From positions 489,501 through 553,500 of the forward strand of contig NZ_DYHZ01000001.1 in the NCBI RefSeq assembly GCF_020723905.1: 64,000 nucleotides of DNA. Reading direction: 5' to 3'. The number at the start of each line of letters is the position of its first letter. Position 1 is the first letter of the stretch. A program made the translations under genes and the position numbers. Of the stretch, positions 1 to 8,650 are shown one piece after another. Source of the stretch: Anaerolinea thermophila. Its GTDB lineage: Bacteria; Chloroflexota; Anaerolineae; Anaerolineales; Anaerolineaceae. The notes beneath the pieces were generated by a model. That model worked only from the letters and a program-made list of their open reading frames with translations, did no database searches and was not told where the DNA came from.

Positions 1-611
1 AGCAGGGTGGGCAAATCGGGAGCAACCAGATCCACAAGACCATTTTCCACCGCTTCACTGGCTGAGACGGCGCGGGCGTTTTCAATCATTTCCTCCGCCA
101 GCCGTACAGCAGACTCACCGCGCCGCAGGGTCAAACCACGCGCGCTGGCTTTGAGGATTTCCTTAACCTTGCTTTCCATGGTCTCACCGATATCCTCGCC
201 CTGACCGCCCACCGGGCTGGCGGCACCAATTGAGGTCTCGGGAGCCATGGCAGCGGCATGTCCCGCCAGGGTCAGCATGGCGCCTGCTGAAGCCGCCATC
301 GCTCCTGCAGGCGAAACGTACACCACCACCGGAACCGGACTGTTACGGATTTGCTGAATCAGGCGGTTCATGACATCAATTTGCCCGCCGGGCGTATCCA
401 GTTCCAGAATCAGCGCTTCGGCGCCGCGCTCCTCTGCCGTGCGCATGGCACGCTTGAGGGTTTCCTGCCAGATGGGATTGAGCGGACCTTCCAGGCGAAC
501 CGTGACCACTACCGGCAAATCGCCCTGAGCGTACAGGGGAGCGGCTGTGCCCAGCCAGCCCCACGCCAACAGCACCAGAATGACCAGACGTACCCAGTTC
601 AGCCTACCCAT
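1..611 (-). CDS. NfeD/ClpP-like membrane serine protease, partial
   Basis: The gene starts at ATG 611 and runs off the left edge, leaving about 203 N-terminal residues. Residues 1-28 form a signal peptide ending near APLYAQ. A ClpP-class domain follows, with LELDTPGGQID and then PAGAMAASAG, which in NfeD proteases (such as archaeal 1510-N) carries the catalytic serine; a lysine-rich stretch near KVKEILK could supply the general base of the Ser/Lys dyad. The family cleaves membrane or stomatin-like substrates at the cell surface. The start is supported by GGAGG five bases upstream and a TATAAT box at 628-633. The C-terminal membrane and NfeD OB-fold parts are not visible. Confidence 0.85.
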   Translation of the reverse strand, partial: MGRLNWVRLVILVLLAWGWLGTAAPLYAQGDLPVVVTVRLEGPLNPIWQETLKRAMRTAEERGAEALILELDTPGGQIDVMNRLIQQIRNSPVPVVVYVSPAGAMAASAGAMLTLAGHAAAMAPETSIGAASPVGGQGEDIGETMESKVKEILKASARGLTLRRGESAVRLAEEMIENARAVSASEAVENGLVDLVAPDLPTL

Positions 612-627
612 AACGTCCTCCACTTCC

Positions 628-633
628 ATTATA
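628..633 (-). promoter_or_regulatory. -10 box of the NfeD-like gene
   Basis: On the minus strand this reads TATAAT, a perfect -10 hexamer 17 bases upstream of the ATG at 611, with GGAGG between them. The matching -35 element is poor. Confidence 0.45.
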
Positions 634-709
634 AGGCAAATAAGGGGGAAAACCTTTACCGGACTGTACCTCGTACAAACATGGCGCGAACAGATTTCCC
701 GGCTGAGGT

Positions 710-1669
710 TTACGGCTCCCACTGGAAATGGATCAACGCGGTCAGGTAGGGTTTGCCATCTAACACTTCTACCGCCACCATCCAGATGCGCCAGTCCAGT
801 TCCACACCGGCAGAGCCGGGCTTAAGCACTTTAAAGACATTGTAATTTTGCACCGACACAGGGATCACAGAGGAATCCAGCAATCCCGGGACTGTGCGCT
901 CATTACAACGCACCTCGTGGGAATGAAGAAAAGCATCCTCCAGGGCAGGAAGAACGGCTTCCTGAAAAGAACCGCTGGTCTCCAGACCGCTGGCAGGGTG
1001 CATACCCCAGTTGTGCGAATACGTGCTGGTGAACACCCAGCGAGCATGCCCGGCATCAAAGCGGATGGGTTTTCCCGAACGCCACAACCACACTGTCATA
1101 CCATGCACCGGACTGACCAGATCTGCCAGTTGTCTGCCGTCCCGCTGACGGATGGCTTGTTCGAGCGCGCCAAGCACCGCCTGTCTTTCTGTAGCAGCAC
1201 AGAAGTCCTCAGATGGAATCCATGGGGTCAGAAAGAAAGCGTTGACCCAGCCGCGCACTTTAGCATCCGAGCCGCGCTGGATTTCTACCCAGCGAGCGCC
1301 ATCCACCTGCTGAGAGGCACCGGTGAGGTACACATCCGTTGCCGTGGGTGGCAAAGCCGCCACCACCCGCGCCTGCACACCCGCCTCCGCACGGACATTC
1401 AGACGGTCTCCCTCCTGCACTTCAACCACCGCATAAGGTCCCTGCATGTGCGGGGTTGGGGTAAACATGGAAAGCGTTGGAACAAACGTCGCAGTTGCCC
1501 CTGACAGGGTTGGTGTGGGGGATGGGTTAATAGCCGGGGTTGACGGAATTGTCGGAGATGGCATCGTCGTCCCCGTGACCGTGGGGGCAGGCACAGGAGT
1601 TAACCGCTGACAGGCAGAAAAGAGCAAAAGAAGACAGCCCAAAGTCAGAGAAATAATGCGGTTGCGCAT
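710..1669 (-). CDS. SH3-domain lipoprotein of unknown function
   Basis: A 319-residue predicted lipoprotein. The start at 1669 was chosen over an upstream frame start at 1717 because it gives a clean signal peptide with lipobox LFSAC (Cys20), and AAAGG lies just upstream. After the Cys comes a Pro/Thr/Ser-rich linker to about residue 70, then a bacterial SH3-type domain (about residues 80-145: AVVEVQEGDRLNVRAEAG, with WVEIQRG and RGWVNAFFLTP), and a roughly 170-residue C-terminal domain I do not recognise. SH3_3 domains usually bind cell-wall or surface ligands. The protein is probably anchored outside the membrane; no operon partner is evident. Confidence 0.75.
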   Translation of the reverse strand: MRNRIISLTLGCLLLLFSACQRLTPVPAPTVTGTTMPSPTIPSTPAINPSPTPTLSGATATFVPTLSMFTPTPHMQGPYAVVEVQEGDRLNVRAEAGVQARVVAALPPTATDVYLTGASQQVDGARWVEIQRGSDAKVRGWVNAFFLTPWIPSEDFCAATERQAVLGALEQAIRQRDGRQLADLVSPVHGMTVWLWRSGKPIRFDAGHARWVFTSTYSHNWGMHPASGLETSGSFQEAVLPALEDAFLHSHEVRCNERTVPGLLDSSVIPVSVQNYNVFKVLKPGSAGVELDWRIWMVAVEVLDGKPYLTALIHFQWEP

Positions 1670-1688
1670 ACCATGCCTTTCTAAAATG

Positions 1689-1717
1689 AGCATAGCATGA
1701 CAGAAAGGGGAAAACAA
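1689..1717 (-). promoter_or_regulatory. Promoter of the SH3 lipoprotein gene
   Basis: The minus strand shows TTGTTT (1712-1717), a 17-base spacer and TATGCT (1689-1694), about 20 bases before the chosen ATG. A 26-base repeat (1720-1745) sits directly upstream of the -35 element. Confidence 0.5.
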
Positions 1718-1719
1718 GA

Positions 1720-1745
1720 GTGTTTCCGGATGGCATTGCTGTATT
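1720..1745. repeat. 26-bp direct repeat, copy 1
   Basis: An identical 26-base sequence, beginning GTGTTTCCGGATGGCATT, occurs at 9671-9696 in the same orientation. Both copies lie in intergenic DNA. This copy abuts the -35 element of the minus-strand gene at 1669. It is not palindromic and no transposase is near, so its nature is unknown. Confidence 0.8.
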
Positions 1746-1892
1746 GTCCTGTTTTTTCATTCCGCTTTATAAAAAACAGTCACTGACTCCCAATGAACTG
1801 CCACACATTCTTGACCGGGCTTTCGCGGCTTTTTTCTTCCCCTGTTCAACCTGCTATTCCAACTCATGTCTGAGGTTTGTTAAGCGGTAGGG

Positions 1893-1921
1893 TTGTAAGT
1901 TCCCTGTGCTTGTGCCATAAT
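1893..1921 (+). promoter_or_regulatory. Promoter of the MacA-like adaptor gene
   Basis: TTGTAA (1893-1898), a 17-base spacer and CATAAT (1916-1921) form a good sigma-70-type promoter about 50 bases upstream of the ATG at 1972. A GGAGAGGA ribosome binding site lies before the start. Confidence 0.55.
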
Positions 1922-1971
1922 AGTTCAAACAGAGCATATCTGCCTTCAGTGGGGATATTGGAGAGGAAAGC

Positions 1972-2928
1972 ATGATTCAGACATTTAACTTCAAAAAATT
2001 GAGCGCTTTTTTCATCATTGCCTTGATGTTTGTGTGCATTGCTGGTTGCAGTACTGCGCCAGGCACCCCAACTGAATCCGCCGATGCAACCCCCATCCTG
2101 CCTGAAGATACTACGTTGAGCGCCTCGGCTGAATTTGTACCGGAGCGCAGCGCGACCCTGAGTTTTGTTAACGGTGCTCAGAATGTCCGGATTCTGGTGA
2201 AACCGGGTGAGACTGTATCCGAAGGGCAATTACTTGCCACTTCAGACACTGCACAACTGCAAATTTCTGTTGACCTTGCAGAGGCTTCTGTTCGTCGGGC
2301 AGAAGTTGCCTTAGAACAACTGAAAAGCCTGCCCCAGCCAGAATCGGTGGCGGCTGCCAAAGCAGCCCTTGCCAATGCGCGGGTGAATTATGACCGTCTG
2401 GACCGCGCCGGTGCCCGCAAAATCGAGCTGGATGCAGCCCAGGCGCAGGTGGATAGCGCTCAGGCAGCTCTGGATGCTGTATTAGCCGGGGCAGATCAAA
2501 ATCAGATCCGCCTTGCCGAAATAGACTTAAGCACAGCCCAACTTGCCTTGAAACAGGCACAGATTGCACTTGAAAAAGCCGAAATTCGCGCTCCTTTTGC
2601 TGGAACCGTTATTGAAGTGTATGGTCACGATTATGAAAATCTGTCGCCTTCTCAGCCTGTCCTCTTGCTGGCAGATCTTTCCTCGATGCAATTACATACC
2701 ACGGATCTCAGTGAGGTGGACGTCGTACGAGTTAAAGTCGGTGACCCGGTATCCGTGACCATGGACGCTTTACCGGGTACCAGCCTCATCGGAACCGTAA
2801 TCCGAATTGCGGAAAAGGCTTCTCCGGGCTCTGGCGTTTACTATACGGTGATCATCGAAATTCCCCAACTTCCTGAATCGATTCGCTGGGGAATGAGCGC
2901 CTTTGTGACGTTCACTCAGGCGCCATAA
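1972..2928 (+). CDS. MacA/HlyD-like periplasmic-adaptor lipoprotein
   Basis: A 318-residue lipoprotein (lipobox IAGC, Cys26). It has the membrane-fusion-protein order: a first half-lipoyl strand with VLVKPGETV-like residues near 70-85, a long Ala/Gln-rich helical hairpin of about residues 95-200, the second half-lipoyl strand with IRAPFAGTVIEVYG, then a beta-barrel part with VKVGDPVSVTMDALPG. Such adaptors work with MacB/FtsX-type ABC transporters. Here the ABC genes are convergent and end 3 bp away, so the adaptor is transcribed separately from its likely partner. No outer-membrane channel gene is seen, which fits a monoderm cell in which the lipoprotein sits on the outer face of the membrane. 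Confidence 0.85.
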   Translation: MIQTFNFKKLSAFFIIALMFVCIAGCSTAPGTPTESADATPILPEDTTLSASAEFVPERSATLSFVNGAQNVRILVKPGETVSEGQLLATSDTAQLQISVDLAEASVRRAEVALEQLKSLPQPESVAAAKAALANARVNYDRLDRAGARKIELDAAQAQVDSAQAALDAVLAGADQNQIRLAEIDLSTAQLALKQAQIALEKAEIRAPFAGTVIEVYGHDYENLSPSQPVLLLADLSSMQLHTTDLSEVDVVRVKVGDPVSVTMDALPGTSLIGTVIRIAEKASPGSGVYYTVIIEIPQLPESIRWGMSAFVTFTQAP

Positions 2929-2930
2929 AT

Positions 2931-5516
2931 TCACTCAAACTGAATGGCTTCGAGGATGGGGGTACGCGCTGCCTGTAAGGCAGGTAGCAGGGCTGCCAGT
3001 TGAGAGACCACCAGAGCAATCACCAGCGAAAAAATCAATCCCTCTGGTGCCATCACAAATGCCAGTTTATACCCCGACATAGCCGCCATGCCAAACAAAA
3101 ACAGGCGTGTAAGCAGAATTCCTAAAACAATTCCGAAAACACCGCCCAGCAATCCCATGATGCCCGCCTCCGCCAGAACCATTCGCGCCACCTGGTTGCG
3201 CGTCAGCCCAATTGCACGCAACATACCGATTTCACGGCGACGTTCGATGACACTCATGGTAAGCGTATTAACCACCCCCAGAGATGCCACCACGATAGAG
3301 ATGACCGCCAGTACGTCGAACATGATGAAAGCCTGATCCAGAAGACTGAAGGCACGTTTACGCAGAGAATCGTTCAATTCAAGAATCAACCGATAGCGTT
3401 TACCTAATTGACGGTCAATCCGTTTCTCCACCTCTGCCGCATCTTCGCCCGGCTGGACACGCACCAGAAACGTGTTGGCATCATTGACACGAAAATAACG
3501 GCGCATATCTGCCCATGATCCCGTAATCATTTGCCCATTATTGTAAAAATCCACCACAACCGCAGCAATGGAAAAGGGATGCCATCCCGAGCGTGTGCGC
3601 ATGTAGATTGTATCCCCCGGTTTCAGCCCATATTTCTCGGATAACACACTGGAAAGAAAAACCGCATCTCCCTGAGCCAGCCGCTGTACGGCTTCCGCCG
3701 GGTTTGTCTGACCTTCACTGAAGACAAAGCCGGTTACCTGAGTATAGGATACCGGGTCAACTGCCATAAGCGTGGTCTCCTGCACATCACTGCTGGCGGT
3801 TTTCCATTGCACAGGCAGATAACGTACCGGCGCAGCCATAGCCACACCCGGTATTGCTCTCAACTGACTGCCAACCGTGCTTCGTAAGGGTACTGCCGAA
3901 TTGACATAAATATCGCCGCCCAGATACGCCTCCATCCAGAGGCGTAAATCTGAAACGAAGGATTCGGTCATCCCCCGAACCACCAGAATCATGGCTACTC
4001 CTACCAGAAGCGCCCCAACCGTGATCGTGGAGCGCAAACGGGAGCGTTCAATGTTCCGGCTCCCGAGTGTTCCGCTGGAACCGTACAACAATTTCACCAC
4101 TGGCTGCATCATACGCTCCCAGGGAGTGATTCCTGCAGGCAGGATTAACGTAACGCCCAGAAAGAGCAGGAACACAGTCAGACTACCCAGACGGAACATC
4201 GGGTCGTATGCAAAGGGGTTCCACAACAGGATAGCCACAGAGGAAGCCAGCAGCACCACACCCGGTTTCCAACCGTTAACCAGCAGCCAGCCTTCCCGTG
4301 ACTTGCCGCGGATGCGTAAGGCTTCAATTGGAGAAACATTCCCAGCCTGTCTTGCCGGCAACATGGCTCCCAGCAAGGTTACCCCTATGCCCAGCACCAG
4401 ACTGGTCAAAACGGCGGATACTGGAATGGGCATCCGAACCAGGTCAATATTTAACAACCCGCTCATCAACTGGCTTAACCCCCGGGAGAGTAAAATTCCC
4501 AGCGCCAGCCCCAGAAATGAGCCAGCCAGACCCAGCACCAGCGCTTCCAACAGCATCTGCGCGGTGATTTGCGCCTTTGTCATCCCCACCGTCCGTAGCA
4601 TACCGAATTCACGAGTGCGCTCCACCACCGTCATGGCAAAGGCGTTGTAAATCAGGTACGCACCTACGAATAAGGCAACCCCGCTCAGAAAATTCAAACC
4701 GATCTGGTAGTTATTCAACATTTCAGTAGTTCGGCGTCCCTGGCTGGCAGGCGACACAACCGAAGCACGTGTACCTAACCGTTGCTGTACATTCCGGGCA
4801 AGTAGATTCAGTTGAGCGGTGCTGGTATATGATTCTTCAACCAGTACATCTATCTGATCCACTTCGCCCGCGCGATCAAACATGCGCTGAACCGTCCTCA
4901 AAGGAGCAACGCCAAATGCCCCGTTATTGGTCAACCCCGCCCCTTCTTTTGCGATCAACCCCACCAGCAATACCCGTTCCACACCGTACGGGGTAAGGAT
5001 TCCAATGCGCTGTCCCACTTTCAAATCGTTATCCTCGGCAAAGTTCTCTACCAGAACAATTTCATTGGCTTCGGGAGAACTGGAAAGGAAACGTCCAGAC
5101 GTCACACGGTACTCACGGGCTCGCAGTTCTGCCGCGGCATCCACCCCGTGGATGATCATTCCGCCTGCATTAGCGCCAAAAAAACTTAATCCCACCTGTT
5201 CCGGCGCCGATTGACTGGCAAGAGAAGTGGTCACCTTCAGCACCGGCACTGCCTGTTGAACACCCGCCACCCGGCTCACGGCAGATACCATTTGCTCCGG
5301 CAGGGATTCACCCCCAGACACTGCCGGGATAATGGAGAGCCGCGCTGAACCGGAAGTATTGACCAGTAAACGCTGCACTGCATCCAGAGCGCTCTGGTTG
5401 GTTACGCTGATCGAAAGCATGCCTGCAACCCCAAGGGTAATCCCAAACATACTTAACAAGACCCGTGCAGGGCGCAAACGGAAAGAGCGCAGTAAGAGTA
5501 AGCGAATCAGCCTCAT
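2931..5516 (-). CDS. ABC transporter permease with two FtsX domains
   Basis: An 861-residue permease with an N-terminal transmembrane helix, a large extracellular MacB-core-like region, and two FtsX blocks: the first around residues 270-400 (REFGMLRTVGMTKAQITAQM), the second at the C-terminus (RREIGMLRAIGLTRNQVARM). This is the long, duplicated FtsX arrangement typical of LolCE-like or lipid/lipoprotein-exporting transporters in Gram-positive-type bacteria. It lies 7 bp downstream of its ATPase gene and forms one operon with the genes up to 9358. The substrate is unknown; lipoprotein, lipid or peptide handling is plausible from the family. Confidence 0.9.
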   Translation of the reverse strand: MRLIRLLLLRSFRLRPARVLLSMFGITLGVAGMLSISVTNQSALDAVQRLLVNTSGSARLSIIPAVSGGESLPEQMVSAVSRVAGVQQAVPVLKVTTSLASQSAPEQVGLSFFGANAGGMIIHGVDAAAELRAREYRVTSGRFLSSSPEANEIVLVENFAEDNDLKVGQRIGILTPYGVERVLLVGLIAKEGAGLTNNGAFGVAPLRTVQRMFDRAGEVDQIDVLVEESYTSTAQLNLLARNVQQRLGTRASVVSPASQGRRTTEMLNNYQIGLNFLSGVALFVGAYLIYNAFAMTVVERTREFGMLRTVGMTKAQITAQMLLEALVLGLAGSFLGLALGILLSRGLSQLMSGLLNIDLVRMPIPVSAVLTSLVLGIGVTLLGAMLPARQAGNVSPIEALRIRGKSREGWLLVNGWKPGVVLLASSVAILLWNPFAYDPMFRLGSLTVFLLFLGVTLILPAGITPWERMMQPVVKLLYGSSGTLGSRNIERSRLRSTITVGALLVGVAMILVVRGMTESFVSDLRLWMEAYLGGDIYVNSAVPLRSTVGSQLRAIPGVAMAAPVRYLPVQWKTASSDVQETTLMAVDPVSYTQVTGFVFSEGQTNPAEAVQRLAQGDAVFLSSVLSEKYGLKPGDTIYMRTRSGWHPFSIAAVVVDFYNNGQMITGSWADMRRYFRVNDANTFLVRVQPGEDAAEVEKRIDRQLGKRYRLILELNDSLRKRAFSLLDQAFIMFDVLAVISIVVASLGVVNTLTMSVIERRREIGMLRAIGLTRNQVARMVLAEAGIMGLLGGVFGIVLGILLTRLFLFGMAAMSGYKLAFVMAPEGLIFSLVIALVVSQLAALLPALQAARTPILEAIQFE

Positions 5517-5523
5517 GAAAGCC

Positions 5524-6279
5524 TCATTCTGACAATTCCAGGTGTTCCATGATCTCTACAATTTGACGGTAACGCTTCGGCAGGTCATCTTCCGACGAAA
5601 ACTGGATTTCCTGGTTGATTTGACCATCTTTGATAAAGACTACCCGATCAGCATAGGCCGCAGCACGAGGGTCATGGGTGACCATGACAATTGTCTGTCC
5701 CAGTTCAGTACAAGAACGGCGCAACAACTCCATCATTGCCTTGCTGGTTTTCGAATCCAGGTTTCCGGTGGGTTCATCTGCAAGAAGAATAGCCGGCTGG
5801 TTGATCAGCGCACGCGCCAGCGCTACCCGTTGCTGTTCTCCACCGGAAAGTTGATCCGGACGGTGATGACGACGGTCGGTTAAACCGATTAAATCCAGCA
5901 ACCGCACCAGAAATCCTTCATACTTGCGCGGATCCTGCCCATCAATGATCACGGGTAACAAAATATTCTCTTCTGCAGTAAGGGTGGGTAACAAATTAAA
6001 AAACTGAAACACAAAACCAATATTTCTGCGCCGCATCAGGGTTACCTGTTTATCCGACAGTCCCGAAAGTTGTTGTCCTGATAGAATCACGACTCCCCCC
6101 GAAGGCTGATCCAGTCCACCGAGCAGGTGTAGCAAGGTTGATTTCCCGCTGCCCGAAGGCCCCATAATTGCCACAAATTCACCGGCACTGACTGAAAAAT
6201 TCACCCCTGCCAGTGCACGTACCGTTACCTTACCCAGTTCATATGTCTTGTGCAAATTCTGCGCTTCAAGAATTTTCAT
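5524..6279 (-). CDS. LolD/MacB-type ABC transporter ATP-binding protein
   Basis: A 251-residue ATPase with Walker A GPSGSGKSTLL, signature LSGGEQQRVALARAL, Walker B ILLADEPTGNLD and H-loop VMVTHD. The DEPTGNLD form is characteristic of the LolD/MacB/FtsE group, which pairs with FtsX-type permeases. The start overlaps the end of the upstream PEP-synthase-like gene by 14 bp and the permease gene follows after 7 bp, so the three are co-transcribed and probably translationally coupled. Confidence 0.93.
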   Translation of the reverse strand: MKILEAQNLHKTYELGKVTVRALAGVNFSVSAGEFVAIMGPSGSGKSTLLHLLGGLDQPSGGVVILSGQQLSGLSDKQVTLMRRRNIGFVFQFFNLLPTLTAEENILLPVIIDGQDPRKYEGFLVRLLDLIGLTDRRHHRPDQLSGGEQQRVALARALINQPAILLADEPTGNLDSKTSKAMMELLRRSCTELGQTIVMVTHDPRAAAYADRVVFIKDGQINQEIQFSSEDDLPKRYRQIVEIMEHLELSE

Positions 6280-8644
6280 TTTTTACCCCCTCTACGGAGA
6301 TGTCGAGCAATAAGACCTCACCCTGATACCCATCCACTGCTACAAGCATACCATCTTTCAGGAGCGTTGCCCCTTGAACAGATACAACTGCCGGGATATG
6401 GTATTCACGGGCGATAATGGAACTGTGAGAGAGGATCCCGCCTGATTCTGCCACCACAGCACCCGCGCGGGCAAAAAGCGGTGTCCAGCCCACATCTGTA
6501 AAGGGCACCACCAGCACATCACCCTGCTGCACTTTATGGAAATCTTCCAGACCTTTCACCACCTTCACCGGTCCACGGTAATAACCTTGCGAAGTCGGTG
6601 TCCCCTTTAGCCTTGAAACCTGCATGGGCATTGCCGGGGGCGGTTGTTCACCGTAGATAATGGCGGGCAGTTGCATGTCTTCCAGCGAGGCAATTTCTGC
6701 CTTTCTCCGGTCGGGCTTCTGGTCAATCACTTCTCCTGCCTGTTCCGGATGCAAAATTGCCTGGCGAATTTCAGAAAATTCAAGGTAAAAGATATCTTCA
6801 CGCTGTTTCAGCCAGCCTTGCCGGATAAAATGATCTGCGATTGCCAGAAAACAGGGTCGGAACAATCCATATCCATACGTATACAGGGAACTGATCTGCT
6901 CTCGAAAGGCCCGGTAATACTGTGCCCTGCGAAGGATGAATTTCAAAAGGGCGCGACGAATGCCCCGCACAGGCAAATCATCAAAATCAACGGTTTTAGG
7001 CAAAACCGGGGAATCTTTGTGGTCAATTTCAAGCAATCTCAAGATGATTGTTGGGTTTTCCCGCCAGGGAACCGCTGAAAAATCGTTACCGCTGTCGCTC
7101 AAATGACCAAACCGCTTCAAAAAGGCAGAGACTTCATCCCGCAGGCTACCCAATTCATCCATTTGCTGAAATTCCTCGTAGGTGCAGGTTTGTAATCGCT
7201 GGCGGGTTTCCTCTGGCAATGTTCTCCAATGCTGGCGCAATGATTGTAAAAAGGTATTGGGGTCATACTGGCGGATGTCTTCCATGCCTTTATATTCGTC
7301 AAATTCCTCGGGAGCAATTCCCATGCGCCGGATAGACCTGGTGAACAGATTATGATAAAGCGACATCAGGAGCGGTCCAACAACGTTAAAATACGCTAAC
7401 CGCTGGACAACAGTAAATAAGCGGTCAATCTCTGCCAGTAATTCCTCTGGCTTTTTTTTGCCAACCGATTCCACTTCAAAGGAGTAGATTCCTTCACGCA
7501 ATTTCGGAAAGTGCCGGTTGATCTTCCGTTCAAAATTCAATTTATCCCAGATAAAACCGATCAACCTTGGTATGTGCTTTATCATTTTGGGGTTTAGCCG
7601 AAATTTTTGTCTGGGGGTATCAGGGGGTAAGATCCCCATCATCCGCTCAAGAACATCCGGTGGCATTCCAACCAGATCAAAAATTCGGGCGAGCGTTGTT
7701 GTATTGAAGTACGCCCGGTAGTAAAACGACTTTGCCAGATCTTCCGGTTGGATGCCGTGATCACCCACCATTTCAGCCAGCAACCGTACCCAGACTGTAT
7801 TCACCAGGGGGATATTCACGGACCAGATCAGGGGTTTAACAATCCCCGGAATCATCTCACGCGCCATACGGTTGGAATAGATATTGACTGTTTTCAATCC
7901 GGTGATTTCACGAACCTGAATCCAGAAGAGCCTTTCTCCATCAAACACCCATTCGGTATCCACAACCTGTTTAAACGCCCTGGAAATTTTTTGCACACCT
8001 TCTGCAATTTCCGTAACCCTTTGCAAGGGCAGGTATGGACTTTCAGGTTGTTCCAGCCATACACCACGACGGTTTACCCAGCGCTGAGGTGTGATTCCTT
8101 CCTGAACAAGGAAGGTGCCTTCCCCCTGTACTGCCTCTACCACTACTTCCTCAATACCGGTAAGCGGGTTGCAACTGAAGGCTACCCCGGAAACCACCGG
8201 TTTCACCATTTCCTGTAAGATGACAGCCATGTGTAATGGTTCATCGTTACGCTGTAACTTTTGCCGGTACTCATCCACCTGAAACGACTTTGCTGTAGCC
8301 CAGACCTGCCAGATGGCTTGCAAAACATTGTCCACCCCTCTTACATTCAGCACGGTCTTAAATTGACCGGCGTAAGAGCGTTCCAGCGTATCTTCAATAT
8401 CGGCTGAGGAACGCACGGCATATAACCGCTTTGGTTGAATCACCTGATTCAATGTCTGTTGTAATTCTTGAATCAAGGTGATGTCATCCGCCAGATAACG
8501 CAGATATGCTTCCCAGGGAATAACCCAGGTGAGAGGGATGCAAAACCCTTTATCTGCCAGACGGCGCAGGTTACGCGCCTTGTTACCCACCGTTGACGGT
8601 AACCTGCGATCTGATAACGAGAGGAGAATCGGTGCGGATGGCAT
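6266..8644 (-). CDS. PEP-synthase-like / rifampin-phosphotransferase-like dikinase
   Basis: A 792-residue protein. The N-terminus (about 1-250) is a PPDK/PEP-synthase ATP-grasp domain (VGNKARNLRRL, YAVRSSADIEDT, SYAGQFKTVLNV, DTEWVFDGERLFWIQVRE). About 250-690 is a long helical region without a known motif. The C-terminus (about 700-785) is the swivelling phosphohistidine domain with GGILSHSSIIAREYHIPAV, which contains the catalytic His. The C-terminal PEP-binding barrel of true PEP synthase is missing, which matches the architecture of rifampin phosphotransferases: these use ATP to phosphorylate a small molecule and release AMP and Pi. The substrate here is unknown. It begins 6 bp after the PlsY-like gene and overlaps the ABC ATPase gene, so a role linked to membrane lipids or export is possible. 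Confidence 0.8.
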   Translation of the reverse strand: MPSAPILLSLSDRRLPSTVGNKARNLRRLADKGFCIPLTWVIPWEAYLRYLADDITLIQELQQTLNQVIQPKRLYAVRSSADIEDTLERSYAGQFKTVLNVRGVDNVLQAIWQVWATAKSFQVDEYRQKLQRNDEPLHMAVILQEMVKPVVSGVAFSCNPLTGIEEVVVEAVQGEGTFLVQEGITPQRWVNRRGVWLEQPESPYLPLQRVTEIAEGVQKISRAFKQVVDTEWVFDGERLFWIQVREITGLKTVNIYSNRMAREMIPGIVKPLIWSVNIPLVNTVWVRLLAEMVGDHGIQPEDLAKSFYYRAYFNTTTLARIFDLVGMPPDVLERMMGILPPDTPRQKFRLNPKMIKHIPRLIGFIWDKLNFERKINRHFPKLREGIYSFEVESVGKKKPEELLAEIDRLFTVVQRLAYFNVVGPLLMSLYHNLFTRSIRRMGIAPEEFDEYKGMEDIRQYDPNTFLQSLRQHWRTLPEETRQRLQTCTYEEFQQMDELGSLRDEVSAFLKRFGHLSDSGNDFSAVPWRENPTIILRLLEIDHKDSPVLPKTVDFDDLPVRGIRRALLKFILRRAQYYRAFREQISSLYTYGYGLFRPCFLAIADHFIRQGWLKQREDIFYLEFSEIRQAILHPEQAGEVIDQKPDRRKAEIASLEDMQLPAIIYGEQPPPAMPMQVSRLKGTPTSQGYYRGPVKVVKGLEDFHKVQQGDVLVVPFTDVGWTPLFARAGAVVAESGGILSHSSIIAREYHIPAVVSVQGATLLKDGMLVAVDGYQGEVLLLDISVEGVKNENS

Positions 8645-8650
8645 GTAATG

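Larger units (their letters stand above)
1670..1971. other. Intergenic region between divergent genes
   Basis: These 302 bases hold the promoter of the SH3 lipoprotein gene (minus strand), repeat copy 1 and the promoter of the adaptor gene (plus strand). I see no further gene in the middle part, about 1750-1890. Confidence 0.6.
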
